A stretch of DNA of 8,099 nt from an uncultured Lysobacter sp. (GTDB lineage: Bacteria > Pseudomonadota > Gammaproteobacteria > Xanthomonadales > Xanthomonadaceae). Under the pieces are notes generated by a model. The model made no database searches, was not told where the DNA came from, and saw only the letters and a list, made by a program, of their open reading frames with translations. The stretch covers positions 1 through 8,099 of the forward strand of contig CADCUA010000312.1 of the NCBI GenBank assembly GCA_902805755.1, read 5' to 3'. Within the stretch, counting starts at the first letter, position 1. Each line of letters starts with the position of its first letter. The position numbers and the translations under genes are program-made. Shown piece by piece: positions 1 to 6,230 of this stretch.

Positions 1-90
1 AAGCTAGTGGAACTCGCTCCTTTCAGCCTAGAGAATGTGGAGCGGTTTACGATATCCTCTTACGGTTCCATCGCACCGGTCCTCGACTGA
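1..90 (+). CDS. Possible 3' end of an unidentified reading frame (partial)
   Basis: Frame 1 is open from the window edge to a TGA at 88-90 and would encode the last 29 residues of a protein ending in SIAPVLD. I do not recognise it. It does not resemble the end of histidyl-tRNA synthetase, whose gene often precedes yfgM in other gammaproteobacteria. Third codon positions are only about 62% G+C, lower than in the genes downstream, so it may be non-coding or a less adapted gene. The stop lies directly against the left arm of the inverted repeat that starts at 91. The call is weak because 29 open codons can occur by chance. Confidence 0.2.
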   Translation, partial: KLVELAPFSLENVERFTISSYGSIAPVLD

Positions 91-161
91 CCCGCGCGGG
101 TCTACCCAATCACCGGACGTCCGTCCGGCTTCTTCCTATTGGGTCTCCGCCTTCGCGCGGG
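91..161 (+). promoter_or_regulatory. Three-tier nested inverted repeat upstream of yfgM (candidate structured leader or terminator)
   Basis: Three perfect inverted repeats are nested around one centre. CCCGCGCG (91-98) pairs with CGCGCGGG (154-161). ACCCAAT (104-110) pairs with ATTGGGT (138-144). CCGGAC (113-118) pairs with GTCCGG (123-128) around a 4-base loop. As RNA this gives one long interrupted hairpin of 21 pairs. It begins one base after the TGA at 88-90 and ends 22 bases before the yfgM ATG. The right outer arm runs into the G-rich stretch at 159-167, the only Shine-Dalgarno-like sequence near yfgM, so folding could hide it. The inner hairpin is followed by a pyrimidine-rich run (129-139) with several Ts, so part of it could act as an intrinsic terminator. 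I do not recognise a known RNA family. Structure is seen; function is inferred. Confidence 0.45.
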
Positions 162-183
162 GGCGAGACATGGCTGCCCATTC

Positions 184-813
184 ATGGCATTAGACGAGCT
201 TCTAGACGAGCACGAACAGAGTGAGCGGGTGCTGGCGTGGTTGCGCCGTAATGCACCTGCATTGATTGGCGGCATCGCTCTCGGGCTGGCTGCAATCTTT
301 GGCTGGAACTGGTGGCAGGGCCGGCAGCAAGCCGAAAGCGCCCAGGCCGCGACGCAATACCAGCAGTTGGTCGACGCGTTCGAAGCCGGCAACCTGGCGG
401 ACCAGGCCAAAGTGAAGTCACTCGAGCAGCCGCTGTACCGGACGCTCGCAGGATTGGCCCTCGCGAAAGCCCAGGTGGCCGCGAACCAGCGTGATGCGGC
501 GATTTCCACGCTGCGCGGCATCGACGCAAGCGATCCCGCACTTGCCGCCGTTGTGGCCGAGCGCCATGCGCGGCTGCTTACCGATGCCGGCCAGGCCCAA
601 GCGGCGGTCAAACTGCTTGGCTCGGCGCAGACGCCCGGCGAGCTGGAGGCACTGGCCGACGCGCAGGTCGCGCTGGGTCAGGCGGAGCAGGCACGCAAGA
701 CCTATACGAAGGCACTCACCCTGCTCGACGTCGCCGCGCCGCAACGCCGGCTGGTCGAGCTCAAGCTGACCCAGGTCGGCGGCACCCCCTCCAAGCCCGA
801 GGCCAAGAGTTGA
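184..813 (+). CDS. yfgM: YfgM family tetratricopeptide protein, Sec translocon ancillary factor
   Basis: This 209-residue protein is an inner-membrane protein with one N-terminal transmembrane segment (about residues 24-44, rich in Gly, Ala and Leu and ending in Trp-rich sequence). It follows a charged cytoplasmic start (MALDELLDEHEQSERV). A periplasmic domain of Ala-rich amphipathic helices follows, typical of the TPR_21/YfgM family. In E. coli YfgM associates with SecYEG and PpiD and assists periplasmic protein folding; that role is family knowledge. ATG 184 is chosen because relatives begin with the same MA(L/I)D-type sequence. An upstream in-frame TTG at 139 lies inside the nested hairpin and is unlikely. 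ATG 184 has no good ribosome binding site close by: the G-rich run at 159-167 is 16 bases away and better placed for an out-of-frame ATG at 170. The stop TGA shares its A with the bamB start (TGATG), indicating translational coupling. Confidence 0.92.
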   Translation: MALDELLDEHEQSERVLAWLRRNAPALIGGIALGLAAIFGWNWWQGRQQAESAQAATQYQQLVDAFEAGNLADQAKVKSLEQPLYRTLAGLALAKAQVAANQRDAAISTLRGIDASDPALAAVVAERHARLLTDAGQAQAAVKLLGSAQTPGELEALADAQVALGQAEQARKTYTKALTLLDVAAPQRRLVELKLTQVGGTPSKPEAKS

Positions 814-2024
814 TGAAGGCAGCATCGTTTAACGGTAATTATCGGCGCCCGGTCGGCTCCGCAGTCTCGCGCGTGGCCGCGGCTGCACTGTGTATGAGCA
901 TGCTCGGCGGATGTGCGACGGTGAAGGGCTGGTTCGGCAACGACAAGGACAAGCCGAACGAACCGGTCGCGCTTTCCGACATCACGCCCTCCATGACTGC
1001 GGCGCGGCTTTGGTCGGCCAATGTCGGTGAAGGCGAAAAGCGCCTCGGCTCCCGTCAGGGACCGGTGGTTGCCGACGGCCGCGTCTATGCTGCAGCGACT
1101 GAAGGCGGCGTGCGCGCGCTGGACCTGCAGACGGGCGCGCAGGTCTGGAGGTTCGAGTCGGATCTGCGTCTGTCCGGTGGTCCGGGTGCAGGTGAGGGTC
1201 TCGTGGTTGCCGGCAGTCTTGAAGGTGATGTCGTCGCTCTGGATGCCTCAACGGGCGCCGAGAAGTGGCGCACGAAGGTCAGCAGTGAAGTCGTTGCTGC
1301 GCCTGCCATCGGCCAGGGCCTGGTCTTCGTCCGTTCCAACGATGGTCGTGTGACCGCGCTCGACGCGGCTACGGGCGAACGTCGCTGGTTCTGGAACCAT
1401 GAGGTGCCGGCGCTGAGCGTTCGTGGCAACGACGCGCCCGCAGTCGGACCCGGTTATGTGTTCATCGGAAACGACGATGGAACCGTCAGCGCCGTGGTCT
1501 CGGGCGACGGCCGGCCGGTGTGGGAGCAGGTCGTGGGCGCGGCGGAAGGCCGTACCGAGCTCGACCGGATGGCCGACGTCGACGGCACTCCGGTGCTCGA
1601 CGGCACCACGCTGTTCGCAACCAGCTTCAAGAACCAGACCGTCGCTATCGACGCGCCAAGCGGTCGCCCGATGTGGGTCGCGGACCGTGGCGGCGCCGGT
1701 CGGGCAGCAGTTGCTCCCCAACGCGTCGTGGTCACGTCGTCGACGGGCGCCGTGTTCGGACTCGATAAGGCCGGTGGCAGTGTTCTCTGGCAGCAACCGG
1801 GGCTTTTGCGTCGCGGTGTCACGGCGCCGGCCATCCACGGCGAGTACGCGCTGGTCGGCGATTACGACGGCTACCTGCACTGGCTCAGCCTGGAAGACGG
1901 ATCAATCGTCGGCCGCTCGCGGGTGGGTCGCAAGGCATTCCGTGCTGCACCGGTCGTTGCTGACGGCGTGGCCCTGGTGCAGAACATCAACGGCGAGCTG
2001 ACCGCGTTCCGCATCGGTCAGTAA
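813..2024 (+). CDS. bamB: Outer membrane protein assembly factor BamB (lipoprotein, beta-propeller)
   Basis: This 403-residue lipoprotein belongs to the Bam complex, which inserts beta-barrel proteins into the outer membrane; BamB binds BamA through its propeller. The N-terminus is a long signal peptide with basic residues (Arg11, Arg12, Arg20), a hydrophobic run at 21-31 and a lipobox LGGC with Cys34. The next residue is Ala, not Asp, consistent with sorting to the outer membrane. Eight PQQ-like blade repeats follow, with the recurring pattern G-x-v-x-A-L-D-x-x-T-G-x-x-x-W. They start near residues 91, 130, 170, 213, 265, 303, 345 and 385, matching an eight-bladed propeller. Length is close to the E. 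coli protein (392). The ATG overlaps the yfgM stop by one base. An in-frame TTG at 810 and Met28/Met30 are less suitable starts. Its place between yfgM and der is the conserved gammaproteobacterial order. Confidence 0.96.
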   Translation: MKAASFNGNYRRPVGSAVSRVAAAALCMSMLGGCATVKGWFGNDKDKPNEPVALSDITPSMTAARLWSANVGEGEKRLGSRQGPVVADGRVYAAATEGGVRALDLQTGAQVWRFESDLRLSGGPGAGEGLVVAGSLEGDVVALDASTGAEKWRTKVSSEVVAAPAIGQGLVFVRSNDGRVTALDAATGERRWFWNHEVPALSVRGNDAPAVGPGYVFIGNDDGTVSAVVSGDGRPVWEQVVGAAEGRTELDRMADVDGTPVLDGTTLFATSFKNQTVAIDAPSGRPMWVADRGGAGRAAVAPQRVVVTSSTGAVFGLDKAGGSVLWQQPGLLRRGVTAPAIHGEYALVGDYDGYLHWLSLEDGSIVGRSRVGRKAFRAAPVVADGVALVQNINGELTAFRIGQ

Positions 2025-2048
2025 GCTCCGTAATACCCGCCCAGCGGG

Positions 2049-2072
2049 GCGAGCGGCCCAAGGGTCGCTCGC
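2049..2072. repeat. Hairpin 1 in the bamB-der spacer
   Basis: The arms at 2049-2059 (GCGAGCGGCCC) and 2062-2072 (GGGTCGCTCGC) form an almost perfect 11-pair palindrome with one G-T wobble and only two central bases. As RNA the loop would open to four bases and leave 10 pairs. It lies 25 bases after the bamB stop. No T-run follows on the plus strand, so a standard intrinsic terminator is not supported. It could protect the bamB 3' end, act as a processing site, or be a protein-binding palindrome. Confidence 0.5.
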
Positions 2073-2077
2073 GACAA

Positions 2078-2103
2078 TCACGGCCCGGCACCTGTGGCCG
2101 TGA
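2078..2103. repeat. Hairpin 2 in the bamB-der spacer
   Basis: TCACGGCC (2078-2085) and GGCCGTGA (2096-2103) form a perfect 8-pair stem with a 10-base loop (2086-2095). It starts five bases after hairpin 1 and directly abuts hairpin 3. No T-tract follows. The series of stems just ahead of der suggests an RNA structure in the leader of der, but it matches no element I can name. Confidence 0.45.
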
Positions 2104-2124
2104 GCCGGACTCCTGAATCCCGGC
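2104..2124. repeat. Hairpin 3, next to the der start
   Basis: GCCGG (2104-2108) and CCGGC (2120-2124) form a 5-pair GC stem with an 11-base loop. The right arm ends 10 bases before the der ATG at 2135 and covers the G-rich GGCGG region (2122-2126), the best ribosome-binding candidate for der. Pairing would therefore reduce access to the start. The short stem alone is weak evidence; its position and the two stems before it make it worth listing. Confidence 0.3.
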
Positions 2125-2134
2125 GGTAAATGCA

Positions 2135-3535
2135 ATGCTTCCTCTAGTCGCGATCGTAGGCCGGCCCAACGTCGGCAAATCAACGCTCTTCAATGCGCTG
2201 ACGCGCACGCGCGACGCGCTGGTCCACGACCAGCCCGGCGTGACCCGCGACAGGCACTACGGTGTATGCCGGCCCGAAGGGCAGCGTCCGTTCGCGCTGG
2301 TCGATACCGGCGGTATCGCGGGCGAAGACGAAGGCCTGGCCGGCGCGACGGCGCGGCAGGCTCGCGCTGCGGCGGAAGAAGCGGATCTGGTGCTCTTCAT
2401 TGTCGACGGCCGCGAGGGCGCGTCCTCGCTGGACGACGAGATTCTCAGCTGGCTGCGCAAAGCCGCGCGTCCCACGCTCCTGGTGGTCAACAAGACCGAC
2501 GGGCTCGACGTGCAGGCGGCGCTCAACGACTTCGCGCGTTACGGATTGGGCGAGGCCGTCGCGGTGTCCTCGGCCCACCGCCAAGGCATCGACACGCTGA
2601 TCGATGACGTGATCAGCCGCCTGCCCGAAGAAGGCACGACCGCCGAACTCGACACCGATCCGACCCGCATCCGCGTGGCATTCATCGGTCGGCCGAACGT
2701 CGGCAAATCCACGCTGGTGAACCGGCTGCTCGGCGAGGAGCGCATGATCGCTTCCGAAGTTCCGGGCACGACGCGCGATTCGGTTTCGATCGACATGGAG
2801 CGCGACGGTCGCCTGTACCGGCTCATCGATACCGCCGGGCTACGCCGCAAGGCGCGCGTCGAGGAAGCGGTGGAGAAATTCTCGATCATCAAGACGCTGC
2901 AGGCGATCGAACACTGTCAGGTTGCCGTGATCATGCTTGACGCGACCGAAGGCGTCACCGACCAGGACGCGAGCGTGCTGGGATATGCGCTCGACGCCGG
3001 GCGTGCGCTTGTGGTGGCCGTCAATAAGTGGGATGGCCTGACCGAATACCAGCGGCAGCAGACGGAAGCACTGATCACGCGCAAGCTGGCCTTTGTCGAA
3101 TGGGCCGAAGCGGTCCGCATCAGTGCGAAGCACGGCTCGGGCCTGCGCGAACTGTTCCGAGCGGTGCATCGCGCGCACGCATCGGCGACGCACGAGATCG
3201 GCACCAGCGAGGTCACGAAGGCGATGGAAGTCGCCTACGAGACCAACCCGCCGCCAGTGGTGCGGGGCCATGTCGCGAAGCTGCGGTTCGCGCATCCGGC
3301 CGGCACGAATCCGCCGACGTTCGTCGTCCACGGCACCCGGCTGCGCACGCTCAGCGACAGTTACCGCCGCTATCTCGAGAACTTCTTCCGCAAGCGCTTC
3401 AAGCTCGTCGGCACGCCGATCCGGTTTGTCTTCAAGGAAGGCGTGAACCCGTACGAGGGCAAGAAGAACGTGCTTACAGAGCGCCAGGTCGCGAAGAAGC
3501 GGCGCATGATCCGGCACGTCAAGCGCGGCAAGTAA
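2135..3535 (+). CDS. der: Ribosome biogenesis GTPase Der (EngA)
   Basis: Der is an essential GTPase with two tandem G domains that acts in late maturation of the 50S ribosomal subunit. All expected motifs are visible. In G domain 1: P-loop GRPNVGKST at residues 9-17, DTGG at 57-60, NKTD at 119-122. In G domain 2: GRPNVGKST at 185-193, PGTTRD at 210-215, DTAG at 232-235, NKWD at 297-300. A C-terminal KH-like domain follows (about 350-440), then a basic tail ending in [12 protein letters not shown]. At 466 residues it is close to the usual length (E. coli 490). The start [14 protein letters not shown] matches the family, and the P-loop leaves no room for a later start. It lies 110 bases after bamB behind three hairpins, so it may have its own regulation although the bamB-der order is conserved. 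The mobA-like gene follows after 21 bases. Confidence 0.97.
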   Translation: MLPLVAIVGRPNVGKSTLFNALTRTRDALVHDQPGVTRDRHYGVCRPEGQRPFALVDTGGIAGEDEGLAGATARQARAAAEEADLVLFIVDGREGASSLDDEILSWLRKAARPTLLVVNKTDGLDVQAALNDFARYGLGEAVAVSSAHRQGIDTLIDDVISRLPEEGTTAELDTDPTRIRVAFIGRPNVGKSTLVNRLLGEERMIASEVPGTTRDSVSIDMERDGRLYRLIDTAGLRRKARVEEAVEKFSIIKTLQAIEHCQVAVIMLDATEGVTDQDASVLGYALDAGRALVVAVNKWDGLTEYQRQQTEALITRKLAFVEWAEAVRISAKHGSGLRELFRAVHRAHASATHEIGTSEVTKAMEVAYETNPPPVVRGHVAKLRFAHPAGTNPPTFVVHGTRLRTLSDSYRRYLENFFRKRFKLVGTPIRFVFKEGVNPYEGKKNVLTERQVAKKRRMIRHVKRGK

Positions 3536-3556
3536 GGCTGCGCAGGCACTGACCAC

Positions 3557-4144
3557 GTGAGTCCGGCGCTGGTGCTCGAGCCGTCTTCGATCACGCTCGG
3601 CATCCTCGCCGGCGGCCGGGCGGAACGGCTCGGCGGGCGCGACAAAGCCTGGATCCGGCGCGATGGTGTTGCGCAGGTGGAGCGCTGGCATCGTAAATTC
3701 CGGCTGCTAACCGCGGCGACGCTCGTCAGCGCGAACGCGAATCACGAGTCTTATCTGCAAGCGGGTCTGAGCCCGGTTTGCGACCACGTCGCCGCCGTCG
3801 GTCCTCTGGGCGGCCTGGAAGCCCTGGCCGCGACCTGTCAGACCGAGTGGATGGTGACGCTGCCCGTGGACGTTGTGCACCTGCCCGAAGACCTTCTTGC
3901 ATCACTCGCGACCGCACGTGCGCGAGACGGCGCCTTCGCGCGTGATTGCGACGGTGTCCAGCCGCTGGTCGCGCTGTGGCGTGTTGAAGCGCTACGCCAT
4001 GCGGCACTCGCGGCTCTGCAGTCGGGTGCCACGGCCGTGCATGCCATGCAGGCGAGCCTTCGCATGAGTGAAGTTGCATTTTCCGGGCACCGCTTTGGCA
4101 ACCTCAACACACCTGCCGACCTCCTTGCAGCGGGATGTGATTAG
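3557..4144 (+). CDS. mobA: MobA-like molybdenum cofactor guanylyltransferase (NTP-transferase fold)
   Basis: This 195-residue protein resembles MobA, which transfers GMP from GTP to Mo-molybdopterin to make the bis-MGD cofactor in the cytoplasm. The signature loop LAGGRAERLGGRDK spans residues 17-30. GPLGGL is at 82-87. An acidic metal-binding residue in LPVD is at Asp105, and the family's closing motif NLNTPADL is at 182-189. Length matches the family (E. coli MobA 194). The frame starts with GTG at 3557, with AGG 10 bases upstream; a second GTG at 3572 is possible. No ATG precedes the signature loop. Related enzymes (MocA, which uses CTP, and other MobA-like NTP transferases) share this fold, so base specificity is not proven. 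It follows der by 21 bases and is followed by the moeA-like gene after 4 bases. Confidence 0.85.
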   Translation: MSPALVLEPSSITLGILAGGRAERLGGRDKAWIRRDGVAQVERWHRKFRLLTAATLVSANANHESYLQAGLSPVCDHVAAVGPLGGLEALAATCQTEWMVTLPVDVVHLPEDLLASLATARARDGAFARDCDGVQPLVALWRVEALRHAALAALQSGATAVHAMQASLRMSEVAFSGHRFGNLNTPADLLAAGCD

Positions 4145-4148
4145 CCGC

Positions 4149-5093
4149 ATGAGTCGACATTCCGCACAGTTGACACTCGAGGCGCAGTGCGCGCTGGTGC
4201 GCGAGACCGCGTGCGCCAATCGGCTGGGGGTGGAGTCGATCGCGCTGTCACGCGCCCACGGCCGCGTGCTGGCTGAAGAGCCGGCACATGCGCCTGGTGA
4301 CGTGCCGCATGACGCAGGTCGGTTTCTGATTCCAGCCACGCGCCTGACACCGGCCCGCATTGCATTGGCGGCATCGCGCGGGCATGGGCAACTGAAGGTG
4401 GCGCGGAAGCCCACGGTTGCCGTGCTGACGGTCAGTGAAGGCGCAATTGAACCCGGTCTGTCGCCGGTCGCAAACCGGCTGTTCGGAGGCGCACGTGATC
4501 TGCTGGTCGGACTGCTGCGCGATGACGGGCTGGAGCCCACGTGCTGGCCCACGCTGTCCGAGGACGAGCGACAGATTGAAATCGCTGTTCGCGACACCGC
4601 CTGCGCGTTCGACATGGTGCTCGTATGCGCGGACATGGGGCCTGGTTATGGGCTTGCTGCGTCGGTGATCGACCGCTTCGGCAGCGTGGCCTTCGGCAGC
4701 CGCGGCGTGGACTGCGACGTCCCGGTCGTGTTCGCAAGCCTGGATCAGGCGTTTGTAATGTTGCTGCGCGCGGAGCCGGCGCAATTGGCCGGCGCCTATA
4801 TGACGCTGGTGCGGTCGCTGAGCGACGGGCTGCAGGGGATCGAGACCGCGCGACGGCAACCGCGTGCGCGACTCACCGGGGACCTGGCGTTCGGCACCGA
4901 TGCGCGCTTTGCGCCGGTTGAGCTCGCATATACCGAAGCTGCTGTGCTGGAGGCAACGCCGATCGATGGCACGGGGTTCCCCGCGCTTGCGACATGCCGC
5001 GCGCTGGCGGTGGCGCCAGTACGTGGCGCGCTGCTGAGGGCAGGCGCCGTCGTTGACCTATTGGCACTCAACGATCCGGGCCTGGCCGAATGA
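4149..5093 (+). CDS. Reduced MoeA-like protein lacking domain II and catalytic motifs (probable pseudoenzyme)
   Basis: MoeA normally inserts molybdate into adenylylated molybdopterin and has about 400 residues; this one has 314. Residues 1-53 match the MoeA N-terminus (L-x-x-A-HGRVLAEE...DVP). Then HDAGRFLIPATRLTPARIA (54-72) aligns with the MoeA stretch SAGAVVFPAGTRLT, so about 90-100 residues carrying the DNSAMDGYA motif and domain II are missing. Residues 86-206 follow the MoeA domain III layout (RKPTVAVL at 86-93), but TGDEL reads TVSEG (94-98), SGG reads CAD (160-162), and PGKP and GLPGNP are absent. A domain-IV-like tail spans about 235-305. The frame is open with codon use like its neighbours. 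ATG 4149 is chosen because an ATG at 4068 would overlap mobA by 77 bases and add non-family sequence. The stop overlaps moeB (ATGA). Loss of molybdate insertion is inferred; a scaffold or cofactor-handling role is possible. Confidence 0.8.
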   Translation: MSRHSAQLTLEAQCALVRETACANRLGVESIALSRAHGRVLAEEPAHAPGDVPHDAGRFLIPATRLTPARIALAASRGHGQLKVARKPTVAVLTVSEGAIEPGLSPVANRLFGGARDLLVGLLRDDGLEPTCWPTLSEDERQIEIAVRDTACAFDMVLVCADMGPGYGLAASVIDRFGSVAFGSRGVDCDVPVVFASLDQAFVMLLRAEPAQLAGAYMTLVRSLSDGLQGIETARRQPRARLTGDLAFGTDARFAPVELAYTEAAVLEATPIDGTGFPALATCRALAVAPVRGALLRAGAVVDLLALNDPGLAE

Positions 5094-6214
5094 GCATCGA
5101 AACCATCTCGCCCCAGGAGGCGCGTCTCCGCCAGCAGGCGGGGGCACTGCTAGTGGACGTCCGCGAACCTCATGAGCACGCGACCGGGGTCGCCGAAGGG
5201 GCCACGCCGATCCGGCTTGCGGACCTCATCGCCGATCCGGCTGCGCGGCTCCACCGGCGCGATGCCTTGGTCATGGTGATCTGCCAGCTTGGCGCGCGTT
5301 CGCTGCAGGCCGCCACCGCATTGCAGTCAGCAGGATTTGCGCGGGTTGCGTCCGTGGACGGCGGCACCGCCCGCTGGATCGCTGACGGACTGCCTGTCAC
5401 TCGCGCAGACGACGCCGACTTCCACGAGCGCTACTCTCGCCACCTGCGTCTTCCGGAGGTCGGCGAGGCCGGCCAGCGGCGATTGTCTGCGGCGCGCGTG
5501 GTCGTGGTGGGGGCGGGCGGCCTTGGTTCGCCGATCGCGTATTACCTCGCAGCCGCGGGCGTGGGCACGCTCGTGCTCGCGGATGATGACGTGGTCGATC
5601 GCAGCAACCTGCAAAGGCAGATTCTGCACACCGACGCACGGGTCGGTATGCAGAAGGTCGCATCGGCGCGTGAGTCGCTGCTCGCGCTGAACCCGACCAC
5701 CGCCATCGAGCTCTTTGAGAGCCGTGTGACATCGGAAAACGTCGAAGACCTGCTTGGCGGCGCCGACGTGGTTGTCGACGGCGCCGACAATTTCGCCACG
5801 CGCTACCTGCTCAACGACGCGTGCGTGAAACTTGCACTGCCGCTGATCTATGGGGCGGTGCACCGCTTTGAAGGCCAGTTGAGCGTGTTCGATGCCGGTC
5901 GCCGCCGCGGTCAGGCCCCGTGCTACCGCTGCCTGTTTCCCGAGCCGCCGCCGCCGGCCGCAGCGCCGAACTGCGCTGAGGCGGGCGTGCTCGGCGTGCT
6001 GCCCGGAGTAATCGGCCTGCTGCAGGCCACCGAGGCGATCAAGTGCATCCTTGGGATCGGCGACTCGCTCGCCGGCCGGCTGGTGCACTTCGACGCGTTG
6101 GCGCTTCGGTTCCGCGAGACGCGCCTGTCCCCGGACCCAAGCTGCACGGTGTGTGCACCGGGAAGTGAATTCCCGGGATACATCGACTATGCGAGGTTCT
6201 GCAGCAATACCTGA
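5090..6214 (+). CDS. moeB: MoeB/ThiF family adenylyltransferase with N-terminal rhodanese domain
   Basis: This 374-residue fusion has a rhodanese domain at about 1-103 (LLVDVREPHE; active-site loop CQLGARS with Cys65) followed by an E1-like ThiF/MoeB domain. MoeB adenylates the C-terminal glycine of the MoaD sulfur carrier; rhodanese domains can carry the persulfide sulfur. Visible MoeB elements are RYSRHLRLPEVG (114-125), the nucleotide loop GAGGLG (141-146), SNLQRQ (172-177), DGADNF (230-235), two zinc Cys pairs at 278/281 and 352/355, and Cys295 ahead of the conserved GVLGVLPG. All expected catalytic parts appear intact. In MOCS3/Uba4 and mycobacterial MoeBR the rhodanese sits at the C-terminus, so the order here is reversed. 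The ATG overlaps the previous stop by four bases (ATGA), implying coupled translation. The carrier could also be a ThiS-like or other ubiquitin-like protein; none is encoded in this window. Confidence 0.9.
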   Translation: MSIETISPQEARLRQQAGALLVDVREPHEHATGVAEGATPIRLADLIADPAARLHRRDALVMVICQLGARSLQAATALQSAGFARVASVDGGTARWIADGLPVTRADDADFHERYSRHLRLPEVGEAGQRRLSAARVVVVGAGGLGSPIAYYLAAAGVGTLVLADDDVVDRSNLQRQILHTDARVGMQKVASARESLLALNPTTAIELFESRVTSENVEDLLGGADVVVDGADNFATRYLLNDACVKLALPLIYGAVHRFEGQLSVFDAGRRRGQAPCYRCLFPEPPPPAAAPNCAEAGVLGVLPGVIGLLQATEAIKCILGIGDSLAGRLVHFDALALRFRETRLSPDPSCTVCAPGSEFPGYIDYARFCSNT

Positions 6215-6230
6215 GCAATGCGAGGCGTGC

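Noticed and set aside
1248..1880. Minus-strand open frame of 210 codons opposite bamB
   Set aside because: The plus strand encodes regular BamB propeller repeats here; the antisense product has no plausible motif.
1083..2021. Repeated motif in bamB as a DNA repeat array
   Set aside because: The periodicity is at the protein level (PQQ propeller blades) and the nucleotide copies are too diverged to be a DNA repeat.
2840..3691. Minus-strand open frame of 283 codons opposite der and mobA
   Set aside because: It is the shadow of the intact Der G domain 2 and KH region, with low-complexity Arg/Ala/His composition and no recognisable domain.
4068..4148. Upstream ATG at 4068 that would extend the moeA-like protein by 27 residues
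   Set aside because: It overlaps the conserved C-terminus of the MobA-like protein in another frame, and the added residues do not match MoeA. ATG 4149 gives a normal start 4 bases after the mobA stop.
4149..5093. The moeA-like gene as a frameshifted pseudogene
   Set aside because: The frame is continuous from start to stop, codon use stays typical, and both flanks of the missing segment are in the same frame. A sequence-level break is not seen; functional loss is discussed as a finding instead.
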